Source: Hyunsoonleella aquatilis
GTDB taxonomy: Bacteria; Bacteroidota; Bacteroidia; Flavobacteriales; Flavobacteriaceae
Reading direction: 5' to 3'
Length of the DNA stretch: 64,000 bases
Assembly (NCBI RefSeq): GCF_014270105.1
Contig: NZ_JACNMF010000001.1
Span: 985,560-1,049,559, forward strand
A program made the position numbers and the translations under genes. The notes under the pieces are model-generated. The model was not told where the DNA came from. It made no database searches and saw nothing but the letters and a program-made list of their open reading frames with translations. Shown here piece after piece: positions 42,556 through 50,868 of the stretch; position 1 is the stretch's first letter; each line of letters begins with the position of its first letter.

Positions 42556-43062
42556 TTATTCTATCATCAACGATTCTATGTCTGCGTTGTTTAATAGGTA
42601 TTCTTCTATGTTTTCTTTATCTAAATTATAATTTATAAAATCATTTTCATTTAATTCCTCATCAGACATTAATGAGGCAATCTCGTAGGAGCTAATATTT
42701 TCATCAATGATATAATTTTCAACAGTTTCTGTTTCTAAATTATCAAAAGATGGATTACTTTCAAAAATAGGAATATTCAAAATAATCAAAACAGCGGCTG
42801 CTACACCCGAGATATAAATCATCGTTTGCCTAAAGTTAAATTTAACAACCTTGGTGTCTTTTTCTTCTGAAAGTTTTTCAAAAACCTTGGATTCCAATGT
42901 GTCAAAATAATTGTGAGGCGTCTTAAAACCAGCAGAACTTATGTCGTTTAAATGCCTTTCATTTTGGATTTTATCTAACATCGAGGCTTCAAATGATTCA
43001 AAATAATCCTTTGGCACTTTAAATCCCGTTGATTTGATGTTATGTAATTTTTTGTCTTTCAT
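42556..43062 (-). CDS. Membrane protein with tandem GFKxPxxYF repeats, presumed anti-sigma factor
   Basis: A 168-residue protein. The cytoplasmic N-terminal part contains two tandem units of about 36 residues (STGFKVPKDYFESFE and SAGFKTPHNYFDTLE). One membrane helix follows near 92-110 (TMIYISGVAAAVLIILNIPIF), then an acidic periplasmic tail of about 55 residues. It lies between an ECF sigma gene and a Spy-like gene, the same layout as 34851-36342. The anti-sigma role is inferred; no standard motif is present. Confidence 0.75.
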   Translation of the reverse strand: MKDKKLHNIKSTGFKVPKDYFESFEASMLDKIQNERHLNDISSAGFKTPHNYFDTLESKVFEKLSEEKDTKVVKFNFRQTMIYISGVAAAVLIILNIPIFESNPSFDNLETETVENYIIDENISSYEIASLMSDEELNENDFINYNLDKENIEEYLLNNADIESLMIE

Positions 43063-43106
43063 TATTTTTCAGTCTTAACTGTTTGACTCACTTTAATTTA
43101 AAAGGT

Positions 43107-43649
43107 TTAATCGTCAGTTAAATAGGCTTCAATTTTTTTAACCGCAATGTGGTAGGAAGCCTTTAATGCACCTTCGCTGGTTTCTAAAACATCAGACATT
43201 TCCTTATACTTCAAATCCTCAAAATATTTCATATTGAATACCAATTGCTGTTTCTCAGGCAAAGTTGCAATCGCTTTTTGAAGTTTAAGTTGGATGGCAT
43301 CGCCTTCAAAATAAACATCAGAAGCCAGGGTTTTTATGGCCAATTGTTGTACTTCTTCACTCGTCACATTGAGCCGTTTGGCGTTTTTATTGATAAAAGT
43401 GATAGACTCATTGGTGGCAATACGATACATCCACGAAAATAATTTACTATCGCCTTTAAAGTTATTAATGTTTTTATAAACTTTTATGAATGTATTCTGA
43501 AGGACATCGTCAGCATCGTCATGTGATTTTACGATATTTCGAATGTGCCAATACAGGCGCTCCTTGTAGAGTCCCATCAGTTCCCTAAAGGCTTGTTCTT
43601 TTTGCCTGTCTGACTGCAATTGTGCTACTAATTCTGTGTCGTCAATCAC
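43107..43649 (-). CDS. ECF RNA polymerase sigma factor (third in the window)
   Basis: A 180-residue sigma-70 family factor. Region 2 shows DDADDVLQNTFIKVYKNINNFKG and LFSWMYRIATNESITFINK, and region 4 shows LKYKEMSDVLETSEGALKASYHIAVKKIE. It heads a three-gene unit with the presumed anti-sigma and a Spy-like protein. No copy of either promoter motif of the other two sigma factors was found upstream, so it probably reads a different sequence. Confidence 0.93.
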   Translation of the reverse strand: MIDDTELVAQLQSDRQKEQAFRELMGLYKERLYWHIRNIVKSHDDADDVLQNTFIKVYKNINNFKGDSKLFSWMYRIATNESITFINKNAKRLNVTSEEVQQLAIKTLASDVYFEGDAIQLKLQKAIATLPEKQQLVFNMKYFEDLKYKEMSDVLETSEGALKASYHIAVKKIEAYLTDD

Positions 43650-43802
43650 AAATAATCTTTAATTATTTGACTACTAAATATAAAGAAAGTTTAAATTCAA
43701 TTATTTGTTATTTCAGGTATTTTTTAAATGATTGATAATCAAATAGTTATATTACATAATATCGATAAAGTGTAAATAAATTCGATAAAATACATTTTTT
43801 TC

Positions 43803-43833
43803 TTGGTTCGTAAGAAGATTTATTATAAGTTTG
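43803..43833 (+). promoter_or_regulatory. Bacteroidota sigma-A promoter of the candidate small RNA (TTG-N20-TAAGTTTG)
   Basis: TTG (43803-43805) and TAAGTTTG (43826-43833) are separated by 20 bp, a full consensus match. There is no ORF on this strand downstream before the terminator. Confidence 0.72.
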
Positions 43834-43839
43834 CTTCAG

Positions 43840-43925
43840 AAACCTACTTACTATTGTTAGTCGTCCCCAAGTCTAACAATGAACGGAAAAGGATAGAACC
43901 CCCAAATCTCTATCCTTTTTTACTT
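43840..43925 (+). ncRNA. Candidate small RNA, two hairpins with C-rich loops
   Basis: A transcript from the promoter at 43803-43833 would start near 43840 and end at an intrinsic terminator near 43925, about 85 nt. Hairpin 1 is ATTGTTAG (43853-43860) with CTAACAAT (43873-43880) and a 12-nt loop containing GTCCCCAA. Hairpin 2 is AAAAGGATAG (43887-43896) with CTATCCTTTT (43910-43919), a 13-nt loop containing AACCCCCAA, and a T-rich tail. There is no ORF inside, and the neighbouring genes are all on the other strand. C-rich loops are typical contact sites for G-rich mRNA segments. The RNA identity is inferred from promoter, fold and terminator together. Confidence 0.62.
43887..43925 (+). terminator. 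Intrinsic terminator on the + strand, no upstream + gene within 1.8 kb
   Basis: The 10-bp stem AAAAGGATAG / CTATCCTTTT is followed by TTTTTTACTTTTT only on the + strand. The nearest + strand gene ends at 42076, so it most likely serves the candidate small RNA. Confidence 0.8.
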
Positions 43926-43955
43926 TTTATAAACTTTTTTAATTTCTGAAAAGTA

Positions 43956-45779
43956 CTAATCGAAACTCTGCATTTCAACGAGTTTTTGATAAATTCCTTT
44001 TTTGGATAGAAGGTCTTTGTGCTTGCCCTGTTCCACGATTTCTCCTTTGCTTAAAACCACAATTTCATCAACATTTTGAATGGTGGATAGTCGATGGGCA
44101 ATGACGATGGAAGTTCTATTTTTCATCATATTTTCTAAGGCCAACTGCACAAGGCGTTCACTTTCTGTATCCAATGCCGATGTGGCTTCGTCGAGAATCA
44201 TAATTGGAGGATTTTTTAATACGGCGCGTGCAATACTTAATCGTTGTTTTTGCCCACCTGAAAGTTTGTTTCCGGAGTCCCCGATGTTGGTGTCAATGCC
44301 ATTGGGCAAGTCTTTTACGAATTCCCAAGCATTGGCAATTTTTAAAGCTTCAATAATTTCTTCTTCAGAGGCATCCTCTTTTCCTATAAGAATATTGTTC
44401 CTTACCGTATCATTAAAAAGAATGGAATCTTGGGTAACCAATCCCATTAAACTGCGCAGTGAATGTTTGGTAATATCCCTTATATCTTCACCGTCAATGG
44501 TAATACTGCCCTTGCTAACATCGTAAAAGCGGGTCACCAGATTGGCAATGGTACTTTTGCCGCTACCGGATTGCCCTACCAGTGCTACGCTTTTGCCTTT
44601 TGGAACAGATATTGAGAAATTTTTAAGTACCAGATCTTCTTCATATTTAAAGGATACATTGTTTAAAGCGATTGAATCGGTAAAATCAGATTTTGTTTTT
44701 GCATTAGGCTTGTCTTCTAATGGAGACTTCGTATTTAATATTTCTAATACGCGTTCCGCTGCTGCGTTTCCTTTTTTTACGCTATAACTCGCTTTACTTA
44801 TCGCTTTTGCAGGTGTTAAAATATTATAAGCAAGCCCCATATAGACTATAAAAAGTCCTGCTTCTAGACTTTTTTCATTCAAAACCATTCTGCCACCGTA
44901 CCACAATAAGATGGCAATTACCAAAATACCCAGGAACTCACTTGTTGGAGACGCCAAGTTTTGACGGTTTAGTAACTGGTTTGAAAACTTATTGAACTTA
45001 GAAGTGGAATTGCGAAACTTGTCTCCAAATATAGTTTGCGCATTAAATCCTTTAATGACTTTTAGCCCTCCTAATGTTTCTTCAATTATGGATAAGAATT
45101 GTCCCTGTTCCTTTTGTACCTTATCAGAATGTTTTTTTAAGCTTTTCCCTATTCTAGAAATAATAAAACCTGAAACCGGGATAAAAATAAAGACAAATAG
45201 TGTGAGTTTCGTGCTTATTAAAAACATTGTAATAATAGTAAACAGAATCATAAGTGGCTCTCTAACTATAAGTTCTAATATGGAAAGGAAAGATCCTTGT
45301 ATTTCCTGAACATCAGTAGTTATTCGTGCAATTGTATCTCCTTTTCGTTTTTCTGAAAAAAATGCTAGTGGCAAATGCGTTATTTTTTCGTAAAGCGCAT
45401 TTCTAACATCCATTAAGACTCCATTTCTTAAGAAGGTTATAAAATACATGGCAAGGTAGCTAAACAAGTTTTTTAGTAAAAACATGCTTATTACCAAAAC
45501 TACCATAAAGATTAATACATCATCATGCCCTTGGTTAACCTTTTGGGTCACGAAGAAATTGAGGGAACTTTCCAAATACTCCTTTACGTTAGCGATCCCG
45601 TTCCAAGTAGGTTTGGTGTTTAGCTGTTTTGTTTTGTCAAATAAAACATTAAGCATTGGAAACAAAGAGACCATTGCCAGCGTACCAAATAATGCATAGA
45701 AAATGTTGCTTATAATATTCAGAATTGCATAGCTTTTATAAGGCCTTGCAAATCGAAGTATTTGCTTAAAGTACTCCAT
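43956..45779 (-). CDS. MsbA-like ABC exporter (fused permease and ATPase)
   Basis: A 607-residue half-transporter. Six membrane helices occupy about residues 15-320. The ATPase domain contains Walker A GQSGSGKS near residue 400, the signature LSGGQKQR, Walker B ILDEATSAL and the H-loop IVIAHRLST. The likely substrate is a lipid or lipid-linked saccharide. Its ATG overlaps the stop of the phosphosugar mutase gene (TAATG), so the two are translationally coupled; a glycosyltransferase gene lies just upstream. This context fits export of lipid-linked sugars, but the substrate is not determined. Confidence 0.92.
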   Translation of the reverse strand: MEYFKQILRFARPYKSYAILNIISNIFYALFGTLAMVSLFPMLNVLFDKTKQLNTKPTWNGIANVKEYLESSLNFFVTQKVNQGHDDVLIFMVVLVISMFLLKNLFSYLAMYFITFLRNGVLMDVRNALYEKITHLPLAFFSEKRKGDTIARITTDVQEIQGSFLSILELIVREPLMILFTIITMFLISTKLTLFVFIFIPVSGFIISRIGKSLKKHSDKVQKEQGQFLSIIEETLGGLKVIKGFNAQTIFGDKFRNSTSKFNKFSNQLLNRQNLASPTSEFLGILVIAILLWYGGRMVLNEKSLEAGLFIVYMGLAYNILTPAKAISKASYSVKKGNAAAERVLEILNTKSPLEDKPNAKTKSDFTDSIALNNVSFKYEEDLVLKNFSISVPKGKSVALVGQSGSGKSTIANLVTRFYDVSKGSITIDGEDIRDITKHSLRSLMGLVTQDSILFNDTVRNNILIGKEDASEEEIIEALKIANAWEFVKDLPNGIDTNIGDSGNKLSGGQKQRLSIARAVLKNPPIMILDEATSALDTESERLVQLALENMMKNRTSIVIAHRLSTIQNVDEIVVLSKGEIVEQGKHKDLLSKKGIYQKLVEMQSFD

Positions 45780-47509
45780 TAAATTAGGTTCATTCCTTTC
45801 AGAATGGTTTCAGCTTTAGCATCAAGCTGGGCTTCTGTTGATTTGAAACCATCTACTGAACTTAGCGAGGTATTTACGCTTACATAAAACTTAATTTTCG
45901 GTTCCGTGCCGCTCGGCCTAAGGGCTACCTGACTGCCATCCTCCAAATAATACATAATTACATTGGATTTTGGGATACCAATGGACATCTCTTCGCCAGT
46001 AAGCAAATTTTTGGATGTGGAGGATTCATAATCCTCAATTCTCGCAACTTTTACGCCATTCACTTCTTTCACAGGATTTTGGCGCGCATCGGTCATCATT
46101 TGTTTGATTTCTTCAGCACCTTCGATTCCTTTTTTAGTCAGTGATACCAGTTTTTCTTTAAAACAGCCATGTTCCACATAGAGTTTTATCAATTCATCAT
46201 AAAAAGAACTCCCGTTGGATTTTGCTATCGCGGCAATTTCACATGCTAATAAAGTAGAAGTTACGGCATCTTTGTCGCGCACAAAATCGCCCACCATATA
46301 CCCGAAGCTTTCTTCTCCACCTCCAATAAAATTCAACCCAGGGTTGTCCTTAATCAATTTTGCAATCCATTTGAAACCGGTCAAAACCACTTTGTTGGCA
46401 ACTCCATAAGCATTTGCCAATTTGTGTAGCATGGGCGTTGATACAATAGTTGTAGCTATAAATTCTTTGCCTTCTATTTTGCCTTCGGCCTTCCATTTTT
46501 TTAATAGAAAATCGGTCATCATTACCATCGTTTGGTTGCCGTTAAGCAATTGCATATTCCCTTCGGAATTTCGAACCGCAACCCCCAATCTGTCACAGTC
46601 TGGATCTGTGCCTATTACAATATCCGCTCCTTCCTTTTCGGCAAGTTCGAGTGCCATTTTTAGGGCGGCAGGTTCCTCTGGGTTTGGAGATTTTACTGTT
46701 GGAAACCCTCCGTCCGGTTGCTCCTGCTCCTTTACAATATGGACGTTTTTATAGCCTGCTCGCTTTAAGGTTTCTGGCACTGCCGTGATGGAGGTTCCGT
46801 GCAACGAGGTGAATACAACGGTCAGGTTGTCTTTGGCGGCCTGTGTTGCACCTACCGATCCATTTTCAACGGAGGCGTCAATAAAAACATTGTCCACGTC
46901 TGTCGATATATTATGGATAAGGCTTTCATTGGCCTTAAATTTTATATCGGAATAATCGAGATTGTTGATGGTTTCAATAATTGCACCGTCGTGTGGCGGA
47001 ACCACTTGACCTCCATCTCCCCAATACACTTTATAACCGTTATATTCCGGTGGATTATGTGATGCTGTTAACACAATACCGCAATGGCAATTTAGATGCC
47101 TAACGGCAAATGATAATTCCGGCGTTGGGCGTAGGTCCTCAAATAGATATACCTCAATACCGTTGGCGGAAAACACATCTGCTACTACCTTGGCCAATGT
47201 CTTACTATTATGCCTACAATCATAAGCAATAACAGCTTTTGGGGTTTCTCCGGGAAACTGTTTGCGCAAATAATCGCTTAGGCCTTGGGTGCTTTTTCCA
47301 AGGGTATATTTGTTGATACGATTGGTGCCAACGCCCATGATACCTCGCATGCCTCCGGTTCCAAATTCCAGATCCTTGTAGAAACTCTCTTGAATATCCT
47401 TTGGATTGTTTGCGATGCTATGCTTGATAGTCTCTTGGGTTTCGTTGTCAAAAGTTGGGGTCAACCAGGTGTTGATTCGGTCTAAAATTTTTGGTTCAAT
47501 GTGTATCAT
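45779..47509 (-). CDS. Phospho-sugar mutase (phosphoglucomutase/phosphomannomutase family)
   Basis: A 576-residue enzyme of the alpha-D-phosphohexomutase superfamily. The active-site serine loop is TASHNPPEYNGYKVYW, the metal loop is GTDPDCDRLGVAV, the sugar-specificity loop is GGGEESFGYMVG and the phosphate loop is RPSGTEPKIKFYV. Its length and the GEESFGY loop resemble bacterial long PGM/PMM enzymes such as PgcA. It would interconvert hexose 1- and 6-phosphates, feeding polysaccharide synthesis. The ABC exporter gene overlaps its stop. Confidence 0.93.
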   Translation of the reverse strand: MIHIEPKILDRINTWLTPTFDNETQETIKHSIANNPKDIQESFYKDLEFGTGGMRGIMGVGTNRINKYTLGKSTQGLSDYLRKQFPGETPKAVIAYDCRHNSKTLAKVVADVFSANGIEVYLFEDLRPTPELSFAVRHLNCHCGIVLTASHNPPEYNGYKVYWGDGGQVVPPHDGAIIETINNLDYSDIKFKANESLIHNISTDVDNVFIDASVENGSVGATQAAKDNLTVVFTSLHGTSITAVPETLKRAGYKNVHIVKEQEQPDGGFPTVKSPNPEEPAALKMALELAEKEGADIVIGTDPDCDRLGVAVRNSEGNMQLLNGNQTMVMMTDFLLKKWKAEGKIEGKEFIATTIVSTPMLHKLANAYGVANKVVLTGFKWIAKLIKDNPGLNFIGGGEESFGYMVGDFVRDKDAVTSTLLACEIAAIAKSNGSSFYDELIKLYVEHGCFKEKLVSLTKKGIEGAEEIKQMMTDARQNPVKEVNGVKVARIEDYESSTSKNLLTGEEMSIGIPKSNVIMYYLEDGSQVALRPSGTEPKIKFYVSVNTSLSSVDGFKSTEAQLDAKAETILKGMNLI

Positions 47510-47607
47510 AATTTAATAGTTGGATAGTGTACAAAATTAAACATTTGGTTCAATATAGCTAGGGTAAAATTACTCTTTCAAAGGAAACCGAAGTGAAAAA
47601 ATAAATT

Positions 47608-48555
47608 TCAGAAATTTATTTCATCTTTTACAAGATAACGTTTTTTGTCGGTTTTACTTCGCAAAATAATTTCGCCTAAAAAACCCGCGACAAAAAACTG
47701 GGTGCCAATAATCATAGTAGAAAGCGCAATATAGAATTGTGGACGTTGGGTAATAAGTCTTCCCATTGGGTTGATGAATAATTTATCGATGCCAAGATAA
47801 GTGGCAAATCCAAAACCAATAGCAAACATAATTACTCCAAGAGCACCGAAAAGGTGCATTGGCCTTTTTCCAAAACGGGATAGAAACCATATAGTGATAA
47901 GGTCTAAAAAACCATTAATAAATCGATCCATACCAAATTTGGTCTCACCATATTTCCTGGCCTGGTGTTTTACTACTTTTTCACCGATTTTACCAAACCC
48001 TGCACTTTTTGCCAAAACAGGAATATAGCGATGCATTTCGCCATTAACGTCGATGTTTTTCACAACATCATTCCGATAGGCTTTAAGCCCACAATTAAAG
48101 TCATGTAATTTGACACCTGACGTTTTCCGTGCCGCCCAATTGAACAGTTTTGAGGGGAGGTTTTTAGCAATAACAGAGTCGTATCGTTTCTTTTTCCAGC
48201 CAGAAATTAGGTGGTACCCCTCTTTTTTCACCAGGTCGTATAGTTCAGGGATTTCTTCAGGGTTATCCTGTAAATCAGCATCCATCGTTATGACCACATC
48301 GCCATTGGCCTTTTCAAAACCAGCGTGAAGGGCTTGGGATTTTCCAAAATTCCGAAGAAATCTTATACCTTTTACATTATCGTTACTTTCAGAAAGCGAA
48401 GCAATGATTTTCCAAGAATTGTCCGTACTTCCATCATCAATAAAAATGATTTCATAAGAAAAATGATTGGACTGCATCACTTGCACAATCCAATCATGTA
48501 ATTCGTTTAAAGATTCTTCTTCGTTAAGTAGTGGTATAACTACGGATATGTTCAT
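47608..48555 (-). CDS. Family 2 glycosyltransferase, DPM1/GtrB-like, with two C-terminal membrane helices
   Basis: A 315-residue polyisoprenyl-phosphate-sugar-synthase-like enzyme. The GT-A fold begins ISVVIPLLNEEESLNEL, has the metal-binding DADLQDNPEEIPEL and HDFNCGLKAYR, and is followed by two membrane helices (about 232-255 and 268-290), as in GtrB/ArnC-type transferases. It would load a sugar onto undecaprenyl phosphate. The DUF4199 gene is immediately upstream (3 bp). Confidence 0.9.
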   Translation of the reverse strand: MNISVVIPLLNEEESLNELHDWIVQVMQSNHFSYEIIFIDDGSTDNSWKIIASLSESNDNVKGIRFLRNFGKSQALHAGFEKANGDVVITMDADLQDNPEEIPELYDLVKKEGYHLISGWKKKRYDSVIAKNLPSKLFNWAARKTSGVKLHDFNCGLKAYRNDVVKNIDVNGEMHRYIPVLAKSAGFGKIGEKVVKHQARKYGETKFGMDRFINGFLDLITIWFLSRFGKRPMHLFGALGVIMFAIGFGFATYLGIDKLFINPMGRLITQRPQFYIALSTMIIGTQFFVAGFLGEIILRSKTDKKRYLVKDEINF

Positions 48556-48558
48556 TAA

Positions 48559-49074
48559 CTAAGCTTCTTTTTTGAGTATCAAACCGCCAACCAAAGCATA
48601 AATAAGTCCGAATAAGGTGCTCATACCTATCCAAATTGCTGAGCCCAGAAGGGGGTTAGAAAACTTTTCAACGTACTCCATTGATTTATCTATCATTTCT
48701 TCAGTCATCTTAGGGTTTTCGTAGAGTTTTTCCCTAGCAACCTCCATCATCTTGCCCATAAACTCAGGGTCGATAACATAGTTGAAAATAATGCTGTACA
48801 CCGCGTAAATCAGTCCGCTGATAACTCCTGTGGCTACACCAACTTTTAAGGCATCAGAAAGCGAAAGTATTTGCCCATTGCTTTTTCTATATTGGCTGAT
48901 GGTGTAAATAATAAATAGCGGAAATATAAGGTAGTAAATATAAATAGGCCATTGTTTGCCCTCCAGCATCATGCCCGAAGTGTACATACCTACTGAAATA
49001 ATTACCATAATAAGCCCCAAAATAAGGCCATAGTTTACTGCGAATTTACCTGGGGATAATTCTTTAGCTTCCAT
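48559..49074 (-). CDS. DUF4199 domain membrane protein
   Basis: A 171-residue membrane protein with four predicted helices (about 14-32, 42-60, 74-96, 146-165) and a soluble loop EVAREKLYENPKMTEEMIDKS in the third part. This arrangement fits DUF4199, which often precedes the glycosyltransferase gene in flavobacteria. The function is unknown; the conserved position suggests a helper in lipid-linked sugar metabolism. Confidence 0.85.
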   Translation of the reverse strand: MEAKELSPGKFAVNYGLILGLIMVIISVGMYTSGMMLEGKQWPIYIYYLIFPLFIIYTISQYRKSNGQILSLSDALKVGVATGVISGLIYAVYSIIFNYVIDPEFMGKMMEVAREKLYENPKMTEEMIDKSMEYVEKFSNPLLGSAIWIGMSTLFGLIYALVGGLILKKEA

Positions 49075-49166
49075 AAATTTTTGTTGTTATTGGTTATATG
49101 GATAGTTAGTAAACAAAGATAGTAAAACGTTACACATTCGATGGGATTAAAAAACATAAAAAAAGA

Positions 49167-49196
49167 TTGTAGGTTTATAAAAAATACTTAAATTTG
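49167..49196 (+). promoter_or_regulatory. Bacteroidota sigma-A promoter of the L31 gene (TTG-N19-TAAATTTG)
   Basis: TTG (49167-49169) and TAAATTTG (49189-49196) are separated by 19 bp, 35 bp before the start codon. Confidence 0.82.
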
Positions 49197-49231
49197 CACC
49201 TCTAAAAAATTAAGATTTAAAGCGTAAGGCG

Positions 49232-49483
49232 ATGAAAAAAGGGATACATCCAGAAAATTATAGACTTGTAGCATTTAAAGATATGTCCAATGATGATGTG
49301 TTTTTAACAAAATCTACAGCTAATACAAATGAAACGATTGAGGTTGACGGTGTGGAATACCCATTGGTGAAAATGGAAATTTCCAGAACATCGCATCCGT
49401 ATTATACTGGTAAATCCAAATTGGTGGATACTGCCGGACGTATCGATAAATTCAAAAACAAGTACGCCAAGTTTAAAAAGTAA
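49232..49483 (+). CDS. rpmE2: 50S ribosomal protein L31, type B
   Basis: An 83-residue ribosomal protein beginning [20 protein letters not shown]. It has the [21 protein letters not shown] signature of L31 and lacks the zinc-binding Cys residues of the type A protein, so it is the zinc-independent type B. It has a consensus promoter and its own terminator. Confidence 0.96.
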   Translation: MKKGIHPENYRLVAFKDMSNDDVFLTKSTANTNETIEVDGVEYPLVKMEISRTSHPYYTGKSKLVDTAGRIDKFKNKYAKFKK

Positions 49484-49504
49484 GCTTGCGCAAAATATAT
49501 TTAA

Positions 49505-49537
49505 CAAAAGCCTTTCTACTAAAGAAAGGCTTTTTTA
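49505..49537 (+). terminator. Intrinsic terminator of the L31 gene
   Basis: AAAAGCCTTT pairs with AAAGGCTTTT around a short loop and is followed by TTTTTTA. Confidence 0.9.
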
Positions 49538-49591
49538 TTTTTATCACTTAGAATTTCGTGAAGCATCATTTGGTTTTAAGTTTGAGAGACA

Positions 49592-49626
49592 ACTTTAAAC
49601 TTTAAACTTTAAACTCTAAACTTTTA
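49592..49626 (+). repeat. Heptamer tandem repeat (ACTTTAA)
   Basis: Three near-exact copies of ACTTTAA are followed by two degenerate copies (ACTCTAA, ACTTTTA), immediately before the GlmU-like start codon. This is simple-sequence DNA in which unit number may vary between strains. Confidence 0.7.
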
Positions 49627-49633
49627 ACTCATT

Positions 49634-50809
49634 ATGAACTACATTCTTTTCGACGGCCCATCAAGAAACAACTTGCTTCCTTTTACCTATACTAGGCCCG
49701 TGGCCGATATTCGTGTTGGGATTTTGACGATTCGTGAAAAGTGGGAAACCTATTTGGATACCACCACAACCACGGTTACCGAAGATTACCTCTCGGAAAA
49801 GTTCCCAATGGTGGAAATGGAGGAAAATATAATGATAAATGCATCTTATTTACCAAATTTGGAATTGGTAGAAATGGTTAAAGATTTAAAAGAAAACCAA
49901 GCCATTTTTAAAGACGAAGACGTTTTGGCCTTCCATGCGAAAGAGGGCGAGGAAAACATTGATTTTGAATCCTTTGAGGCCATTGAATTTAACGGGGATT
50001 GTATTAAAATTGAACATACTTGGGATATTTTTTCGAAGAATGGAGAGGCTATCCAAGAGGATTTTAATTTGATAAGCAAAGATAGAAAGTCGCAACCCAT
50101 TCCTGAAACTACAGTGGCCTTTCATTCTGAAAATATTTTTATCGAACCTGGTGCAAAATTGCCATTATGTTCATTGAATGCTACTAATGGTCCAATTTAC
50201 ATAGGACGTGATTCAGAAATTATGGAAGGTAGCATGATTCGTGGGCCTTTTGCCTTGTGCGACCACGCCACTGTAAAAATGTCGGCCAAAATTTACGGAC
50301 CAACAACAATCGGCCCGCACAGTAAGGTTGGGGGAGAAGTCAATAATTCCGTGATTTTTGGATTTTCAAACAAGGGGCACGATGGCTTTTTGGGAAATTC
50401 TGTCCTAGGCGAATGGTGCAACCTTGGGGCGGATACCAATAATTCTAATCTAAAAAATAATTATGCCGAAGTACGTCTTTGGGATTACCAAACCGAAGGT
50501 TTTGCAAGAACTGGTTTGCAATTTTGTGGTTTAATGATGGGTGATCACAGCAAGTGCGGTATCAACACAATGTTCAACACGGGAACGGTAGTTGGGGTTA
50601 GTGCTAATATTTTTGGCAGTGGATTTCCCCGAAATTTTGTTCCCAGTTTTAGTTGGGGTGGTAGCGGCGGTTTTACTACCTATCTCACTAAAAAGGCCTT
50701 TGAGGTGGCCAAAGTGGTCATGGGAAGAAGAGATATGGCGTTTTCTGATGAAGATAAAGCAATTTTGGAGCATGTTTTTGAAGAAACCCAAAAATATCGT
50801 CGGCAGTAA
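49634..50809 (+). CDS. GlmU-family putative sugar nucleotidyltransferase
   Basis: A 391-residue protein of the GlmU-like family found in Bacteroidota (MNYILFDGPSRNNLLPFTYTRPVADIRVG). The N-terminal domain is related to nucleotidyltransferases. The C-terminal part is a left-handed beta-helix of hexapeptide repeats (IYIGRDSEIMEGSMIRGPF, GPTTIGPHSKVGGEVNNSVI). It differs from true GlmU in lacking the classical LAAGxGTRM motif, so a catalytic role as UDP-GlcNAc synthase is uncertain. The gene is single, followed 59 bp later by the exported propeller protein. Confidence 0.86.
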   Translation: MNYILFDGPSRNNLLPFTYTRPVADIRVGILTIREKWETYLDTTTTTVTEDYLSEKFPMVEMEENIMINASYLPNLELVEMVKDLKENQAIFKDEDVLAFHAKEGEENIDFESFEAIEFNGDCIKIEHTWDIFSKNGEAIQEDFNLISKDRKSQPIPETTVAFHSENIFIEPGAKLPLCSLNATNGPIYIGRDSEIMEGSMIRGPFALCDHATVKMSAKIYGPTTIGPHSKVGGEVNNSVIFGFSNKGHDGFLGNSVLGEWCNLGADTNNSNLKNNYAEVRLWDYQTEGFARTGLQFCGLMMGDHSKCGINTMFNTGTVVGVSANIFGSGFPRNFVPSFSWGGSGGFTTYLTKKAFEVAKVVMGRRDMAFSDEDKAILEHVFEETQKYRRQ

Positions 50810-50868
50810 CCTTCCGATAACACACTAGTGCTGAAACATTTGTATATTTGTAATGCAAATCCCTCAGC

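Noticed and set aside
44080-44526. A 148-codon ORF on the + strand inside the ABC exporter gene
   Set aside because: It is the antisense shadow of the well-supported exporter ATPase domain; the other long overlapping frames in strong genes (for example 5251-5640) are rejected for the same reason.
47560-47587. A fifth TAGGGT, upstream of the glycosyltransferase stop region
   Set aside because: The six bases at the 16-bp spacing are AGGAAA, not GTCTTA.
49592-49626. Short tandem repeats here and at 55346 as possible CRISPR arrays
   Set aside because: The units are 7 bp with no spacers, and no cas gene is present in the window.
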